64,000 nt of DNA, from contig JAFDWU010000002.1 in the NCBI GenBank assembly GCA_018268315.1, positions 409,115 through 473,114 of the forward strand. Reading direction: 5' to 3'. The notes under the pieces were generated by a model. It ran no database searches, was not told where the DNA came from, and was given only the letters and a program-made list of their open reading frames with translations. Source of the DNA: Armatimonadota bacterium (GTDB taxonomy: Bacteria; Armatimonadota; Fimbriimonadia; Fimbriimonadales; Fimbriimonadaceae). Of this stretch, positions 8,190 to 16,831 are shown piece by piece. The stretch's first letter is position 1. Every line of letters starts with the position of its first letter. The position numbers and the translations under genes were made by a program.

Positions 8190-8906
8190 CTAGTCCGGCA
8201 GATCGATTTCTTGCTCGGCGATGCCGTATTCCCGCCGCATGCGCTGATGGCGCTCGATCAGGTTGAGGGCATCCTGAGCCGCGGCTTGCTCAGCTTCCTT
8301 TTTAGAGCGCCCCGTTCCCTCACCCATCACCTCATGATCAAACGACACTTGCACATGGAAGCGCTTGTCGTGGGCGGCCCCAACTTCTGAAGTCACCTTA
8401 TACTGCGGAGTCTTGCGCCATAGCCCCTGCGCCATCTCTTGCAGCTTCGACTTATAGTCATTTGGGTTCACATCGCCCGCGCTGACGATCATGAGATAGG
8501 GATGGAGCTGTTCCAGCACGAACCAACGGGCAACATCAAGTCCCGATTCGAGGTAAATCCCTCCGATGATGGCCTCAAGAACGTCCGCGAGTATCGATGG
8601 TCGCTTCCGTCCGCCGGTGGTTTCCTCGCTAACCGAAAGGGTTATGAATTCGCTAAGGCCAAGCTTAAGGGCAGCCTCAGCGAGCGGACCTTCCTGCACA
8701 ACGCTCGATTTCGCCTTAGAAAGCATCCCCTGATCCCAGTCAGGATGATGTTCGTACAAATATTCGGCAATGACAAGGCCCAGCACGGAGTCACCAAAGA
8801 ACTCCAGCCGCTCGTAGCTCTTCAGGACATTGTCTGCCGCCGAGCGGTGATGCGTGGCTATGCGAAACAGTTCCTCGTCTTTGAGGGGAATCGCGGTGGG
8901 AATCAT
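8190..8906 (-). CDS. rnc: Ribonuclease III
   Basis: Endonuclease for double-stranded RNA, processing rRNA precursors and some mRNAs in the cytoplasm. The 238-residue chain has the signature ERLEFFGDSVL at 32-42, the second catalytic acidic patch LADVLEAIIGGIYLE, and a C-terminal dsRNA-binding domain (DYKSKLQEMAQ to KKEAEQAAAQDAL). ATG 8906 overlaps the TGA of the upstream aminotransferase gene (ATGA), a coupling arrangement that favours this start over a TTG 12 bases earlier. Length is normal for the family. Confidence 0.95.
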   Translation of the reverse strand: MIPTAIPLKDEELFRIATHHRSAADNVLKSYERLEFFGDSVLGLVIAEYLYEHHPDWDQGMLSKAKSSVVQEGPLAEAALKLGLSEFITLSVSEETTGGRKRPSILADVLEAIIGGIYLESGLDVARWFVLEQLHPYLMIVSAGDVNPNDYKSKLQEMAQGLWRKTPQYKVTSEVGAAHDKRFHVQVSFDHEVMGEGTGRSKKEAEQAAAQDALNLIERHQRMRREYGIAEQEIDLPD

Positions 8907-10090
8907 GTTCTTAGACAACTGAGGGTCTCGGCAAGACGCCTTACTCCCTCTTTGATCGCCTCCCGACTGTTTGCATAACTCAGGCGAATGTGTCCCGGAC
9001 CCTCAAATACCGAGCCCGGCACCGCTGCCACTTTGGCATGATGCAACAGATACTCGGTAAGCGCGATATCATCTGCCACCTTGCCGCCAAGAAATTCGCC
9101 GACGCGCACGAAGTGATAGAACGCTCCGCCCGGCTTCCCGACCCCGACCCCTGGAATTTGGCTGAGAAGAGATGCCATCAAGTCCCGGCGCGCCATAAAC
9201 TCTTCTCGCATTGCCTCCACGTCTTCCGGTGGCATCTGAAGGCCCTTGAGCGCCCCGTATTGGATGAAGGTGTTGACATTGCCCGTAACCTGCTCTTGGT
9301 AAGTCGTCATCGCCGCCATGATGTCCCTGGGGCCCGCAACGAAGCCGATCCTCCACCCGGTCATCGAATAGGTCTTCGACCAACCTCCGATTGTAAGAGT
9401 TCGTGCGGCGGCATCGTCCGAAATGGAAGCGATTGAGACATGCTTGCCTTCGTAAACCAGCTTCTCGTAGATCTCATCCGCAACAATCCAAAGATCGTGC
9501 TCCTTGGCCAGCCGCGCAATCTCGGCGACTATTTCCCTTGGATAGATCGCGCCCGTTGGGTTATTCGGCGAATTGAACAGGATTGCCTTGGTCTTGGGTC
9601 CGATAGCGGCTTCGATATCCTTGGGCTGGGGAATAAACCCATTGTCAGCAGAGCAATGGACAACCTTCGCGACCCCTCCCGCGAGTTCTATCTGCTGTAG
9701 GTAGGTCGCCCATAGCGGCGCGAACACCACCACTTCATCGCCGGGGTTGATAAGGACCTGCAAAACGGAGAAGATCGCCTGCTTTGCCCCGTTCGAAATC
9801 ACGATTTGATCTGCGGCAACATGAATTCCGTTTTCCCGCACCAGCTTCAACGCAGTTGCTTCCCGCAGCTCCTTTAGGCCACAGGTGGCCGAATACTTGG
9901 TTTTGCCTGCGCGCAGGGCGTCGATCGCCGCATCGCAAATCGGTGATGGGGTGTCGAAATCAGGTTCGCCCGCGCCGAAAGAAATGACATCTTCGCCCGC
10001 AGCCTTCATTGCCGCAGCCTTAGCGGTCATCGCGAGGGTGGGCGATGGCTGCAAAAGGCGCGTTCGCGCGGCCATAGCGGGGGGTTGCAC
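8903..10090 (-). CDS. Pyridoxal-phosphate aspartate aminotransferase (class I, AspB/AatA type)
   Basis: Transfers the amino group between aspartate (or a related amino acid) and 2-oxoglutarate. Recognised by FGAGEPDFDTP, KYSATCGLKELREA, SNGAKQAIF (PLP phosphate contact), NSPNNPTGA, DEIYEKLVYEG and the Schiff-base lysine in GGWSKTYSMTGWRIGF at about residue 239. These are the wording of the aspartate/prephenate aminotransferase subgroup Ib. GTG 10090 was chosen because TAGAAT ends 7 bases upstream, as at other leaderless-looking starts here; ATG 10075 (MAARTRLLQPSPT) is a good alternative by homology. Coupled by ATGA to rnc. Confidence 0.93.
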   Translation of the reverse strand: MQPPAMAARTRLLQPSPTLAMTAKAAAMKAAGEDVISFGAGEPDFDTPSPICDAAIDALRAGKTKYSATCGLKELREATALKLVRENGIHVAADQIVISNGAKQAIFSVLQVLINPGDEVVVFAPLWATYLQQIELAGGVAKVVHCSADNGFIPQPKDIEAAIGPKTKAILFNSPNNPTGAIYPREIVAEIARLAKEHDLWIVADEIYEKLVYEGKHVSIASISDDAAARTLTIGGWSKTYSMTGWRIGFVAGPRDIMAAMTTYQEQVTGNVNTFIQYGALKGLQMPPEDVEAMREEFMARRDLMASLLSQIPGVGVGKPGGAFYHFVRVGEFLGGKVADDIALTEYLLHHAKVAAVPGSVFEGPGHIRLSYANSREAIKEGVRRLAETLSCLRT

Positions 10091-10097
10091 AGCTTGG

Positions 10098-10118
10098 ATT
10101 CTACCTTCCGGCTATAAT
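10098..10118. promoter_or_regulatory. Divergent -10 elements in a 34-bp intergenic gap
   Basis: TATAAT (10113-10118) lies 6 bases before the GTG of the plus-strand permease, and on the minus strand TAGAAT (10103-10098) lies 7 bases before the GTG of the aminotransferase. The two start codons are separated by only 34 bases, so both transcripts would begin at or next to their start codons. No consensus -35 is seen for either. Confidence 0.55.
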
Positions 10119-10124
10119 CTCGCC

Positions 10125-11147
10125 GTGTCGAACCTAGGACAGGCCCAGCGGTACCGCCTTGTGGTGAGCAGCCTTGTCGCTGCAACCCTTGCCGCAGTGG
10201 TGCTCCACGTGGGGCTCGGCAGTTCCCAGCTTCTTTCTCCGCTTACCGTGCTGCGAGAGCTCCTATCCGGCCCGAACGGAAGCGGAACCGATAACTTCGT
10301 TGTCTGGACGCTCCGCCTGCCGCGTGCCAGCGCCGCGCTCCTCGTCGGCGGCATTCTTGCCGCGGGTGGATGTGTCGCTCAGGCCCTGTTCCGCAACCCT
10401 CTCGCCGAGCCCTATACGCTTGGTGTAAGTTCCGGCGCGGCAATCGGCGGCGTCCTGCTGATGACCCTTGCGCCAGCCATGCCCTATCTCCAATTTGCTT
10501 TCCCCGTAGCGGGATTCATTGGCGGGCTGGGGGCTTTGCTGCTTGTGCTTGCCCTAACGCGATCCGCCACCGGATTTCAGTCTGGCAGCGTCCTTCTTGC
10601 CGGCACGTTGGTGGGCGGGTTCCTGGCGGCCGCGTTGTCGCTGACTCTCATCGCTGCTCAAAACGACACGAACAAGGTTCTGCGTTGGCTGCTTGGCAGC
10701 CTCACGCCCATGTTTTGGCCACGCGTGCTTCTCCTCCTGGTTGCCCTCGTGGTAGGGGTCGCTGTCATTTGGCGGCAACTCTTCGCGCTGAACGCGCTTT
10801 CGGTTGGCGAAGACACCGCCCGATCACTAGGCATCGACAGCCGCCGGGTTGGCATGATATTAATGCTCGTCACCACCTTCATGGTCTCGATTGCGGTTGG
10901 CTCGGTGGGCATTATCGGTTTTCTGGGCCTGATCGCTCCTCATTTGGGGCGGCGACTGGTTGGCACCGATTGGCCCCAAGTCTTTCCGGTAGCAACGCTC
11001 CTTGGCATGATCCTTCTTCTGCTTTCAGATGCCCTTGCTCAGCGAACGATCCTTCAAACGGAGCTGCCGGTTGGAGCGGTCACTGCAATACTGGGCGCTC
11101 CGACTCTTCTCGTCTTGCTGCGCAAGCAGGGCGCGGGAATCGGCTAG
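10125..11147 (+). CDS. FecCD/BtuC family ABC transporter permease
   Basis: Inner-membrane permease of the type that imports vitamin B12, siderophores or heme. The 340 residues form about ten hydrophobic helices. Family landmarks are WTLRLPRASAALLVGG, GCVAQALFRNPLAEPYTLGVSSGAAIGG (the NPLA.P..LG.SSGA motif), LSVGEDTARSLG and GIIGFLGLIAPHLGRRLVGTD (the coupling loop). GTG 10125 directly follows a TATAAT box. The partner ATPase and binding protein are not adjacent, since the next gene is on the other strand, so the substrate is open. Confidence 0.93.
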   Translation: MSNLGQAQRYRLVVSSLVAATLAAVVLHVGLGSSQLLSPLTVLRELLSGPNGSGTDNFVVWTLRLPRASAALLVGGILAAGGCVAQALFRNPLAEPYTLGVSSGAAIGGVLLMTLAPAMPYLQFAFPVAGFIGGLGALLLVLALTRSATGFQSGSVLLAGTLVGGFLAAALSLTLIAAQNDTNKVLRWLLGSLTPMFWPRVLLLLVALVVGVAVIWRQLFALNALSVGEDTARSLGIDSRRVGMILMLVTTFMVSIAVGSVGIIGFLGLIAPHLGRRLVGTDWPQVFPVATLLGMILLLLSDALAQRTILQTELPVGAVTAILGAPTLLVLLRKQGAGIG

Positions 11148-11234
11148 CGTCGCCAAAGCAGAATATCCCCGGTTACAGTTGGGAACAGCCGTGGTTAGCG
11201 GGCAAACAATTGGAGTTGCGCTTGTTCCCGAGGC

Positions 11235-12395
11235 TTAGGTTCGATCCTTCTCAGCGACTGTCCAAAGGCGGACCAGCTTATCCTGACCACCGGCGGCAAG
11301 CAGCGCTCCGTCCGGGCTGAAACCTACCGTGGTGATTGGGCGGCTGCTGGCTTCAAGCCGAACGTGGCCGAGGCCCTTCGCTGCGTTCCAAAGCCCAACC
11401 GATCCATCGCGTGATCCGCTGGCAAGGAGCCAGTTGTTCGGATGGAAGACCAGAGATTCGATCGGCTTCTCGTGGCCGAAAAGCACTTTGCTGAGCTTGC
11501 CGGTGCGAAGATCGAAGATGCGAACCGAAAGGTCAACGGAAGCGGCGGCAAGACTTGCACCGTCGTTGCTGAAGGCAAGCGCGGTGATCGTTCCACGAAC
11601 GCTATGCAGCGTCTGCAGGATTGCGCCGGTAGCGGCGCTCCAAAGCTTGATCGAGGTATCCGAGGAGCCGGTTGCAAGCACCTTGCTATCGGCAGACCAA
11701 GCTAAGGCGGTTACCGAATCCGAATGCTCGTACTTCTTCAGCCTTTCCTCGCCGGTGTAGCCGTCGGCGATGGTAAGCGAGTGCTGAACGGCGCCCATGG
11801 CGACGTGTCGTCCATCGGGCGAGATTGCCACCGCGCAAACCCAATCCTCGTGGTTCATGCGCCAGGAATCAACATGGTTATCGTTCAAGTGCCAGTAGGA
11901 AATCAGGTTCTCAGCGGCTCCCGCAGCGGCCAGGCGGCCCTCAGGAAACGCGCGAAGCGTAGAGACCACGCCGGAATCGAGCTTTGCTCGGCGGCGGTAC
12001 TCGCCCGTCGCCATATTCCACCAAAGGATTTCGTTATCGAATGCGCTGGAGATCAGCTCGCCGGTATCGGGAGCGAAGGTAAGCGCATAAATCGGGGTGG
12101 CATGACCCTTCAGCCGCGCCGCAAGCTTGACTTGCAGAGGCTCGTAGGTCGGCGCCTTGTCCTCGATCTCCAGAGTTCCACCGGCAAGCGCGGCATCGTA
12201 TTCCACACGCTTATCGGTGTTAATCAAGGTCTCGAACGCCTCGTTAATGCGAGCCATGCGCTCATGCGAGCCAGGATCACGACTGACGTCGGGGTGATGC
12301 TCCCGGGCAAGCCGCCTGTAGGCCCGTCGGAGTGTCTCAGTATCAGCGCTAGGGGCGACACCCAGCACTTCATAGTAGGTAGCTAAGGTTTTCAA
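11235..12395 (-). CDS. J-domain / WD40-repeat fusion protein
   Basis: An N-terminal J domain (about 1-65) with the HPD tripeptide at residues 34-36 (YYEVLGV, AYRRLAREHHPDVS) is joined to a WD40 propeller that fills the rest of the 386 residues. Repeats end in variants of the WD dipeptide, such as ILWWN, TSIKLWS, LSVRIFD, GSVGLWN and KLVRLWT, giving about seven blades. The J domain should recruit a DnaK-type Hsp70, so the protein is probably a co-chaperone that binds its clients through the propeller. The start is TTG 12395, directly before KTLATYYEVLG. The downstream flank up to the permease gene is short and empty. Confidence 0.85.
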   Translation of the reverse strand: MKTLATYYEVLGVAPSADTETLRRAYRRLAREHHPDVSRDPGSHERMARINEAFETLINTDKRVEYDAALAGGTLEIEDKAPTYEPLQVKLAARLKGHATPIYALTFAPDTGELISSAFDNEILWWNMATGEYRRRAKLDSGVVSTLRAFPEGRLAAAGAAENLISYWHLNDNHVDSWRMNHEDWVCAVAISPDGRHVAMGAVQHSLTIADGYTGEERLKKYEHSDSVTALAWSADSKVLATGSSDTSIKLWSAATGAILQTLHSVRGTITALAFSNDGASLAAASVDLSVRIFDLRTGKLSKVLFGHEKPIESLVFHPNNWLLASGSRDGSVGLWNAAKGLGHVRLEASSRPITTVGFSPDGALLAAGGQDKLVRLWTVAEKDRT

Positions 12396-12503
12396 CGCAA
12401 ATCTTCAGGTGAGTGCAACGTGACGAAGCCCGGCGCTCCCTTACGAAGAATTACGTCGAATCAAGGGGATTTATCGCGCTGGGCCCGCCCAAAACTGCGG
12501 CGC

Positions 12504-13244
12504 TCAACGGAGGAATAGTTTATCCTCAAGGTCACCCTTTTTGAGCGGTTTTATCGCACCATCTGTGAAAAGAACCAGGGCAATTCCATCACTTTCTACT
12601 GTTTTATTGTCTAAATCGACCCTTGTTGCCCCTCGATAGCGAAAATCGACATCGGGAACGCCTTTCCAAAGGCTGGGAGGGCTCACAAAACCGTAATCAT
12701 AAAACTGCCCATCGCCTTTCGCCCACTGAGCGTTGACGTAAACACTGGACGCGAACATCACGGTTTCGCCCGGATGGCTTAGCTGCGACAGCTCCGCTGG
12801 GTTTTGCGAATGATTAAACGATTCGTAGTTGCCCGTCGCGCATGCATCGCTGCCCAACGTGCACCAGTTATAGCCAAAGCCGGTTCCATCGCCCAGGTAA
12901 GGCTTGTAATTGGCGGACGGATCGCGGAAAGTCGGCCCCTTCAAGTAGGGATAGAAAACGCCGGTTTTCGGGTCCGTGTGCTTTGAGTCGTCAACCTCGC
13001 CGAACCATGCGTGGATGCTGTGGTCTCGCGCTTCCATCGCGGGCGGAAATCGATCCTCGTTGTCCATCAAATACAGGTGTGAAGCCTTGCCCAGTTGGTT
13101 GAGAGACTGCGTGGCCATTAGCTGGAAGCCGGCGCTGCGCGCGGTTTTGAGTACCGGAGAAATGACCGCCATCGTTGCCGCCGTTATCGCAACGGTTTGC
13201 ACAACGCTAAGTAGATTGAAGCCTGCTCTCTTACTTGACCGCAT
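12504..13244 (-). CDS. Prepilin-like secreted protein with degenerate type IV pilin N-terminus
   Basis: 246 residues. The N-terminus RSSKRAGFNLLSVVQTVAITAATMAVI resembles a type III signal (G-F at the cleavage site, then a long hydrophobic helix), but the usual Glu at mature position 5 is replaced. The rest looks like the globular domain of the large pseudopilin-like families of Planctomycetota and Armatimonadota: LGKASHLYLMDNEDRFPPA, GFGYNW, SHPGETVMFAS and a final LFTDGAIKPL (their H..G.N..F.DGHV-like end). The start has AGGGA 5 bases upstream. Pilus assembly or secretion role is inferred only. Confidence 0.75.
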   Translation of the reverse strand: MRSSKRAGFNLLSVVQTVAITAATMAVISPVLKTARSAGFQLMATQSLNQLGKASHLYLMDNEDRFPPAMEARDHSIHAWFGEVDDSKHTDPKTGVFYPYLKGPTFRDPSANYKPYLGDGTGFGYNWCTLGSDACATGNYESFNHSQNPAELSQLSHPGETVMFASSVYVNAQWAKGDGQFYDYGFVSPPSLWKGVPDVDFRYRGATRVDLDNKTVESDGIALVLFTDGAIKPLKKGDLEDKLFLR

Positions 13245-13298
13245 GGAATCCCTGGCTTCCGGCTAAATGCCGACAAGACCAAGGATTTGGGTTCCATT

Positions 13299-14642
13299 TC
13301 AGGCACGAATAAGGGCCAGCAATTCTGCCGTTTTCTCTTCCAGCAGGGCTCGATTTGCCCTGGTTTCCACGTTTAGCCGGATCACCGGCTCCGTGTTGGA
13401 AGAGCGCAAATTGAATCTCCAGTCGGGGAACTCGATGCTGATACCGTCCACTTTGCTGACCTGGCCATCTTTGAATTTCGCCTCAACCCGTGCGATTGCC
13501 GCAACCGGGTCCTCAACCACGGAATTAACCTCGCCCGAGCACGGGTAGTTCTCAATCATCTCGTTTACGAGATCGCCAAGCGTTCGGCCGGTCTGGTTCA
13601 CCAGGCTCGCCACCAGCAGGAACGGGATCATGCCGCTATCGCAGTACCAGTGGGCTTTGAAATAGTGGTGGGCGCTCATTTCGCCGCCGTAAACGCAGTC
13701 TTCGGCGCGCATCTTCTCCTTGATGAAGGCGTGCCCGCTCTTGCACAGCACCCCGCGTCCACCCAGCTTCTTGATGATATCCAGCGTATTCCAGGTTAAA
13801 CGGGGGTCGTAAACGATGCCGCTGCCCGGCTGCGCCATCAGCACCGCCTGAGCAAGAAGCCCAACAATGTAATAGCCTTCGATGAAATTGCCGTACTCAT
13901 CAAAGAAGAAGCACCGGTCGTAGTCGCCATCCCACGCCACGCCGAAATCGAAATTGCCCGACTTCATCGCGTTCACCGCGTTTTGCCGAGACTCAACCAG
14001 GATCGGGTTGGGAACGCCGTTCGGGAAGTTGCCGTCAGGCTCGAACTGGAGCTTGGTTGCCTCAAGCGGCAGATGGGGCAACAGCGCGTTGCAGGCAACC
14101 CCCGCCGCGCCATTCCCGGCATCCAGCAGCACCTTCTGGCGCCCAAGCTGGCTTGGCTTTACCACGTTCAGCAGATGCGCTACGAAGTCTTTGTAAACGT
14201 CCTGGCTTGAAACCCGGCCCGCACCCTTGCGCTCCCATTTCTGCTCAAACGCGCGGCGCTCAATCGAATTCAAGCCGGTATCGCTTGAGATAGGACGGCT
14301 CTCTGCACGCACCATCTTCATCCCGTTGTACTCCGGTGGGTTGTGGCTTGCGGTAATCATGATGCCGCCGTCATAGCCGTAGTGGGCGGTGGCGAAATAG
14401 ACCATCTCGGTGCCCACCAAATCGAGTAGCACGACATCCACCCCAGCGTCGGTTAAGCCTGAGGTCAGGGCTGAACCTAAAGCGGGGCCGCTTAGGCGGA
14501 TATCCCAGCCGATGCAGACTGTTTTCGCACCCGTCTCATCGGCATACGCTCGCCCGATCTGATACGCAATGTCTGCATTTAATTCACTCGGCACCTTGCC
14601 GCGAACGTCGTACGCTTTGAAGCATGCCAAGAACTCGCCCAT
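13299..14642 (-). CDS. Phosphomannomutase/phosphoglucomutase (alpha-D-phosphohexomutase)
   Basis: Interconverts hexose 1- and 6-phosphates for polysaccharide and glycoconjugate precursors. The 447-residue chain carries KAYDVRG at residues 9-15, the phosphoserine loop TASHNP (Ser99), the metal loop AWDGDYDR, the sugar-binding loop GGEMSAHHYF and the C-terminal phosphate loop RSSNTEPVIRL. The GGEMSAH wording is that of the bifunctional PMM/PGM group rather than of GlmM. Its ATG overlaps the stop of cinA (TAATG), so the two genes are coupled. Confidence 0.94.
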   Translation of the reverse strand: MGEFLACFKAYDVRGKVPSELNADIAYQIGRAYADETGAKTVCIGWDIRLSGPALGSALTSGLTDAGVDVVLLDLVGTEMVYFATAHYGYDGGIMITASHNPPEYNGMKMVRAESRPISSDTGLNSIERRAFEQKWERKGAGRVSSQDVYKDFVAHLLNVVKPSQLGRQKVLLDAGNGAAGVACNALLPHLPLEATKLQFEPDGNFPNGVPNPILVESRQNAVNAMKSGNFDFGVAWDGDYDRCFFFDEYGNFIEGYYIVGLLAQAVLMAQPGSGIVYDPRLTWNTLDIIKKLGGRGVLCKSGHAFIKEKMRAEDCVYGGEMSAHHYFKAHWYCDSGMIPFLLVASLVNQTGRTLGDLVNEMIENYPCSGEVNSVVEDPVAAIARVEAKFKDGQVSKVDGISIEFPDWRFNLRSSNTEPVIRLNVETRANRALLEEKTAELLALIRA

Positions 14643-15910
14643 TACGCTTTGTTTACCTTAACCTTAAGAACCTCTTCGCGAAGCATGACCAGAGCCTGCT
14701 GACAGGCGCGGAACCGAATCTGCTCGCGGCTTCCGCGATATTGAAGCTCCTCGGCCTCAGTTCCGCTTTCTGAATCTATGGCGATACAGACGTAGCCGAC
14801 CGGCTTATTGTCGACATCAACCGTCGGCCCCGCGTTTCCTACAACTCCGACACCGAAGCTAGTCCCCAGCTTCTGGCGCACGCTCTTGGCCAGCTGAATA
14901 GCCGCCCATGGGGAAACCGGCCCCTCTTCCGCGAGCTTTGCCCGATCGAGTCCCAAGAGGGCTTCCTTTGCAGCTACCGAATAGGGCAGCACGCCTCCGC
15001 CAAAAACCTTCGATGACCCCGGCACGCTGGTAAGCCGAGCAGCCACTAAGCCCGCAGTCATGCTCTCAGCGGTTGCCACAGTGAGTCCCCGCTCGCTCAT
15101 TTCGGTGATCATCGCTTCCTCAAGCGTCGTACTGTTAATGCCGTACACCGCCGAGCCTAGGCGACTTTTGATCTCTGCCGCCACTGGCTCGATGATCGCC
15201 TCCGCTGCCTCTTTGCTGGCCGCCGAGGCGGTGACCCGCAGGTGCACTTCCGCAGGCTGGGCGTAGGGCGCAACCGTAGGGTTTGTGCCTTCCATCAGGT
15301 CCAGCAGCATCTGCTCAACCGTACTCTCGCCCAATCCGCAAATCCGCAGGATGTGCGAGTGGATCACTTGGGATCCTGATAGCCGTTCCAGAATCGCGAG
15401 CGCGGGACCCTGCATCATCGGCTCGAACTCCATCTTCGGCCCGGGTAGGGCAATCACGGTTTTGCCATTCTTGCGGCAGTGCAAGCCAGGGGCAGTCCCG
15501 TTGGGGTTCTCAATCAACTCCGCGCTTTCGGGTCTTTGGGCTTGACGCAGTATCGATTCCTGCCAAGGCAGCTTGCGCCGTTCAAAGATGTCCCGCAGCT
15601 TGGTTTCCATCGCCGGGTCGATCACGAGCTCATCGCCCAGCGCCGCCGCGATGGCATCTCTCGTCAGGTCATCCTGAGTCGGTCCAAGGCCACCGATGGC
15701 AATCACGACATCCGCGCGACTCAGCGCCTCTTTGAGAACGCCAACAATGCGCTCGAAATTATCACCCACCGTGCTGCGCCGCTGGCAGCCAATTCCCGCC
15801 TGGGCAAGGACCCGTGCGGCGGTGGCGGCGTGGGTATCCACGATCTGGCCAAGCAGCAGTTCGGTGCCTACGGAAACGACTTCGGCGCTAAAGCGTGGAG
15901 AGTCTGGCAT
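14642..15910 (-). CDS. cinA: CinA family protein: NMN deamidase/ADP-ribose pyrophosphatase type
   Basis: Two-domain protein. Residues 1-170 are the MoaB-like half (VVSVGTELLLGQIVDTH, GGLGPTQDDLT); after an inter-domain stretch, the C-terminal PncC half contains TVATAESMTAGLVAARLTSVPG in its conserved order and GVVGNAGP. In characterised homologs the C-terminal half deamidates nicotinamide mononucleotide in the NAD salvage cycle. The start ATG 15910 has AGGGA 5 bases upstream and lies 2 bases after the stop of the rotamase gene; an upstream GTG frame within that gene was not used. 422 residues, normal length. Confidence 0.94.
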   Translation of the reverse strand: MPDSPRFSAEVVSVGTELLLGQIVDTHAATAARVLAQAGIGCQRRSTVGDNFERIVGVLKEALSRADVVIAIGGLGPTQDDLTRDAIAAALGDELVIDPAMETKLRDIFERRKLPWQESILRQAQRPESAELIENPNGTAPGLHCRKNGKTVIALPGPKMEFEPMMQGPALAILERLSGSQVIHSHILRICGLGESTVEQMLLDLMEGTNPTVAPYAQPAEVHLRVTASAASKEAAEAIIEPVAAEIKSRLGSAVYGINSTTLEEAMITEMSERGLTVATAESMTAGLVAARLTSVPGSSKVFGGGVLPYSVAAKEALLGLDRAKLAEEGPVSPWAAIQLAKSVRQKLGTSFGVGVVGNAGPTVDVDNKPVGYVCIAIDSESGTEAEELQYRGSREQIRFRACQQALVMLREEVLKVKVNKA

Positions 15911-15912
15911 TG

Positions 15913-16770
15913 CTATCCCTTGAGTGGAGTGGCCCACGTGTATTCAATCTTCGTATCCTTCTGCAGTTTCATCAGCACCTCGCGCTGGCGCATCGCGCGA
16001 TAGCCTTTTCGGAGTTCTTCAAGCTCACCGGCTTTGGCTGAGGTTCCGGAAGCTTCCAGCTTGAATATCTGGATGCCGCTCGCGGTTTGGGCGGGCGTCG
16101 TGTACTCGCCCGGCTTGAGCTTCCCAAGTTCGGTCGCAACCGACTTAGGAAACGCAGAAAAGTTCTTCCAGCCGATAGAGCCGTCCGCTTTCAAAACGTT
16201 GGGATCAGTGGTCGCCCCCTTAAGGACGGTTGCCCACGCCTCGCCTTTCTTGAGCCGGGCCAGGGCGTCATCCGCGCGGCGAATCGCCTCAATGAGAGCG
16301 GGACTCTGCTCGTTCACAGGTTTGAAAATGATCGTCGCCACCTTCACGTAGCTCTTGGGATCAAAACCTACATCGGAAAGCTTGTTGAGCAGCAACTCTG
16401 CTTTCACGGAAAGATAAAGCTTGCTGGATGTGAATTGCTGGGCGGCGAGCGCCTGCTCAAATGTCTTGCCCACCGGCAAAGTCTTGACGATGTCTTGCTT
16501 CTTCTTCTGGTAAGCCGCGTTGATCTCCGTTTCGGAGGCGGTGATTCCGGCTTTCTGGGCTTCCTGCAGCAGAGAGATATAGGCGGCGACGTCGTGCGCA
16601 ACCGCGTCATAGCCCCAATCCCACAGAAGACTTGAAAATTGGCTCGCAGTAATGCCCTTGCCGTTGACCTTCAACACAACCGTTTCGGGAGCCGGAACTT
16701 TTCGAATGTTTGAGGAGGGAATTGCGAGTGGACCAACCAGTTGACCAAGGAGCAGCGCCGCTAAAACCAT
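15913..16770 (-). CDS. Secreted peptidyl-prolyl cis-trans isomerase, PpiC/SurA (parvulin) type
   Basis: Likely an envelope folding factor. With ATG 16770 the product is 285 residues beginning MVLAALLLGQLVGPLAI, a signal peptide, followed by a SurA_N-like helical part (VVLKVNGKGITASQF, ETEINAAYQKKK) and a parvulin domain (VATIIFKPV, DGSIGWKNFSAFP, ELGKLKPGEYTTPAQTASGIQIFKLE). The frame is open further upstream to 16884, but that would overlap the divergent moxR gene and bury the signal peptide; AGGTG stands 8 bases before 16770. Followed directly by cinA. Confidence 0.88.
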   Translation of the reverse strand: MVLAALLLGQLVGPLAIPSSNIRKVPAPETVVLKVNGKGITASQFSSLLWDWGYDAVAHDVAAYISLLQEAQKAGITASETEINAAYQKKKQDIVKTLPVGKTFEQALAAQQFTSSKLYLSVKAELLLNKLSDVGFDPKSYVKVATIIFKPVNEQSPALIEAIRRADDALARLKKGEAWATVLKGATTDPNVLKADGSIGWKNFSAFPKSVATELGKLKPGEYTTPAQTASGIQIFKLEASGTSAKAGELEELRKGYRAMRQREVLMKLQKDTKIEYTWATPLKG

Positions 16771-16831
16771 ATTTGAAACACCTAGCTGCGTCAGTTTATC
16801 CGGAAGGCCAAGGTACGATAATCCGTCATCT

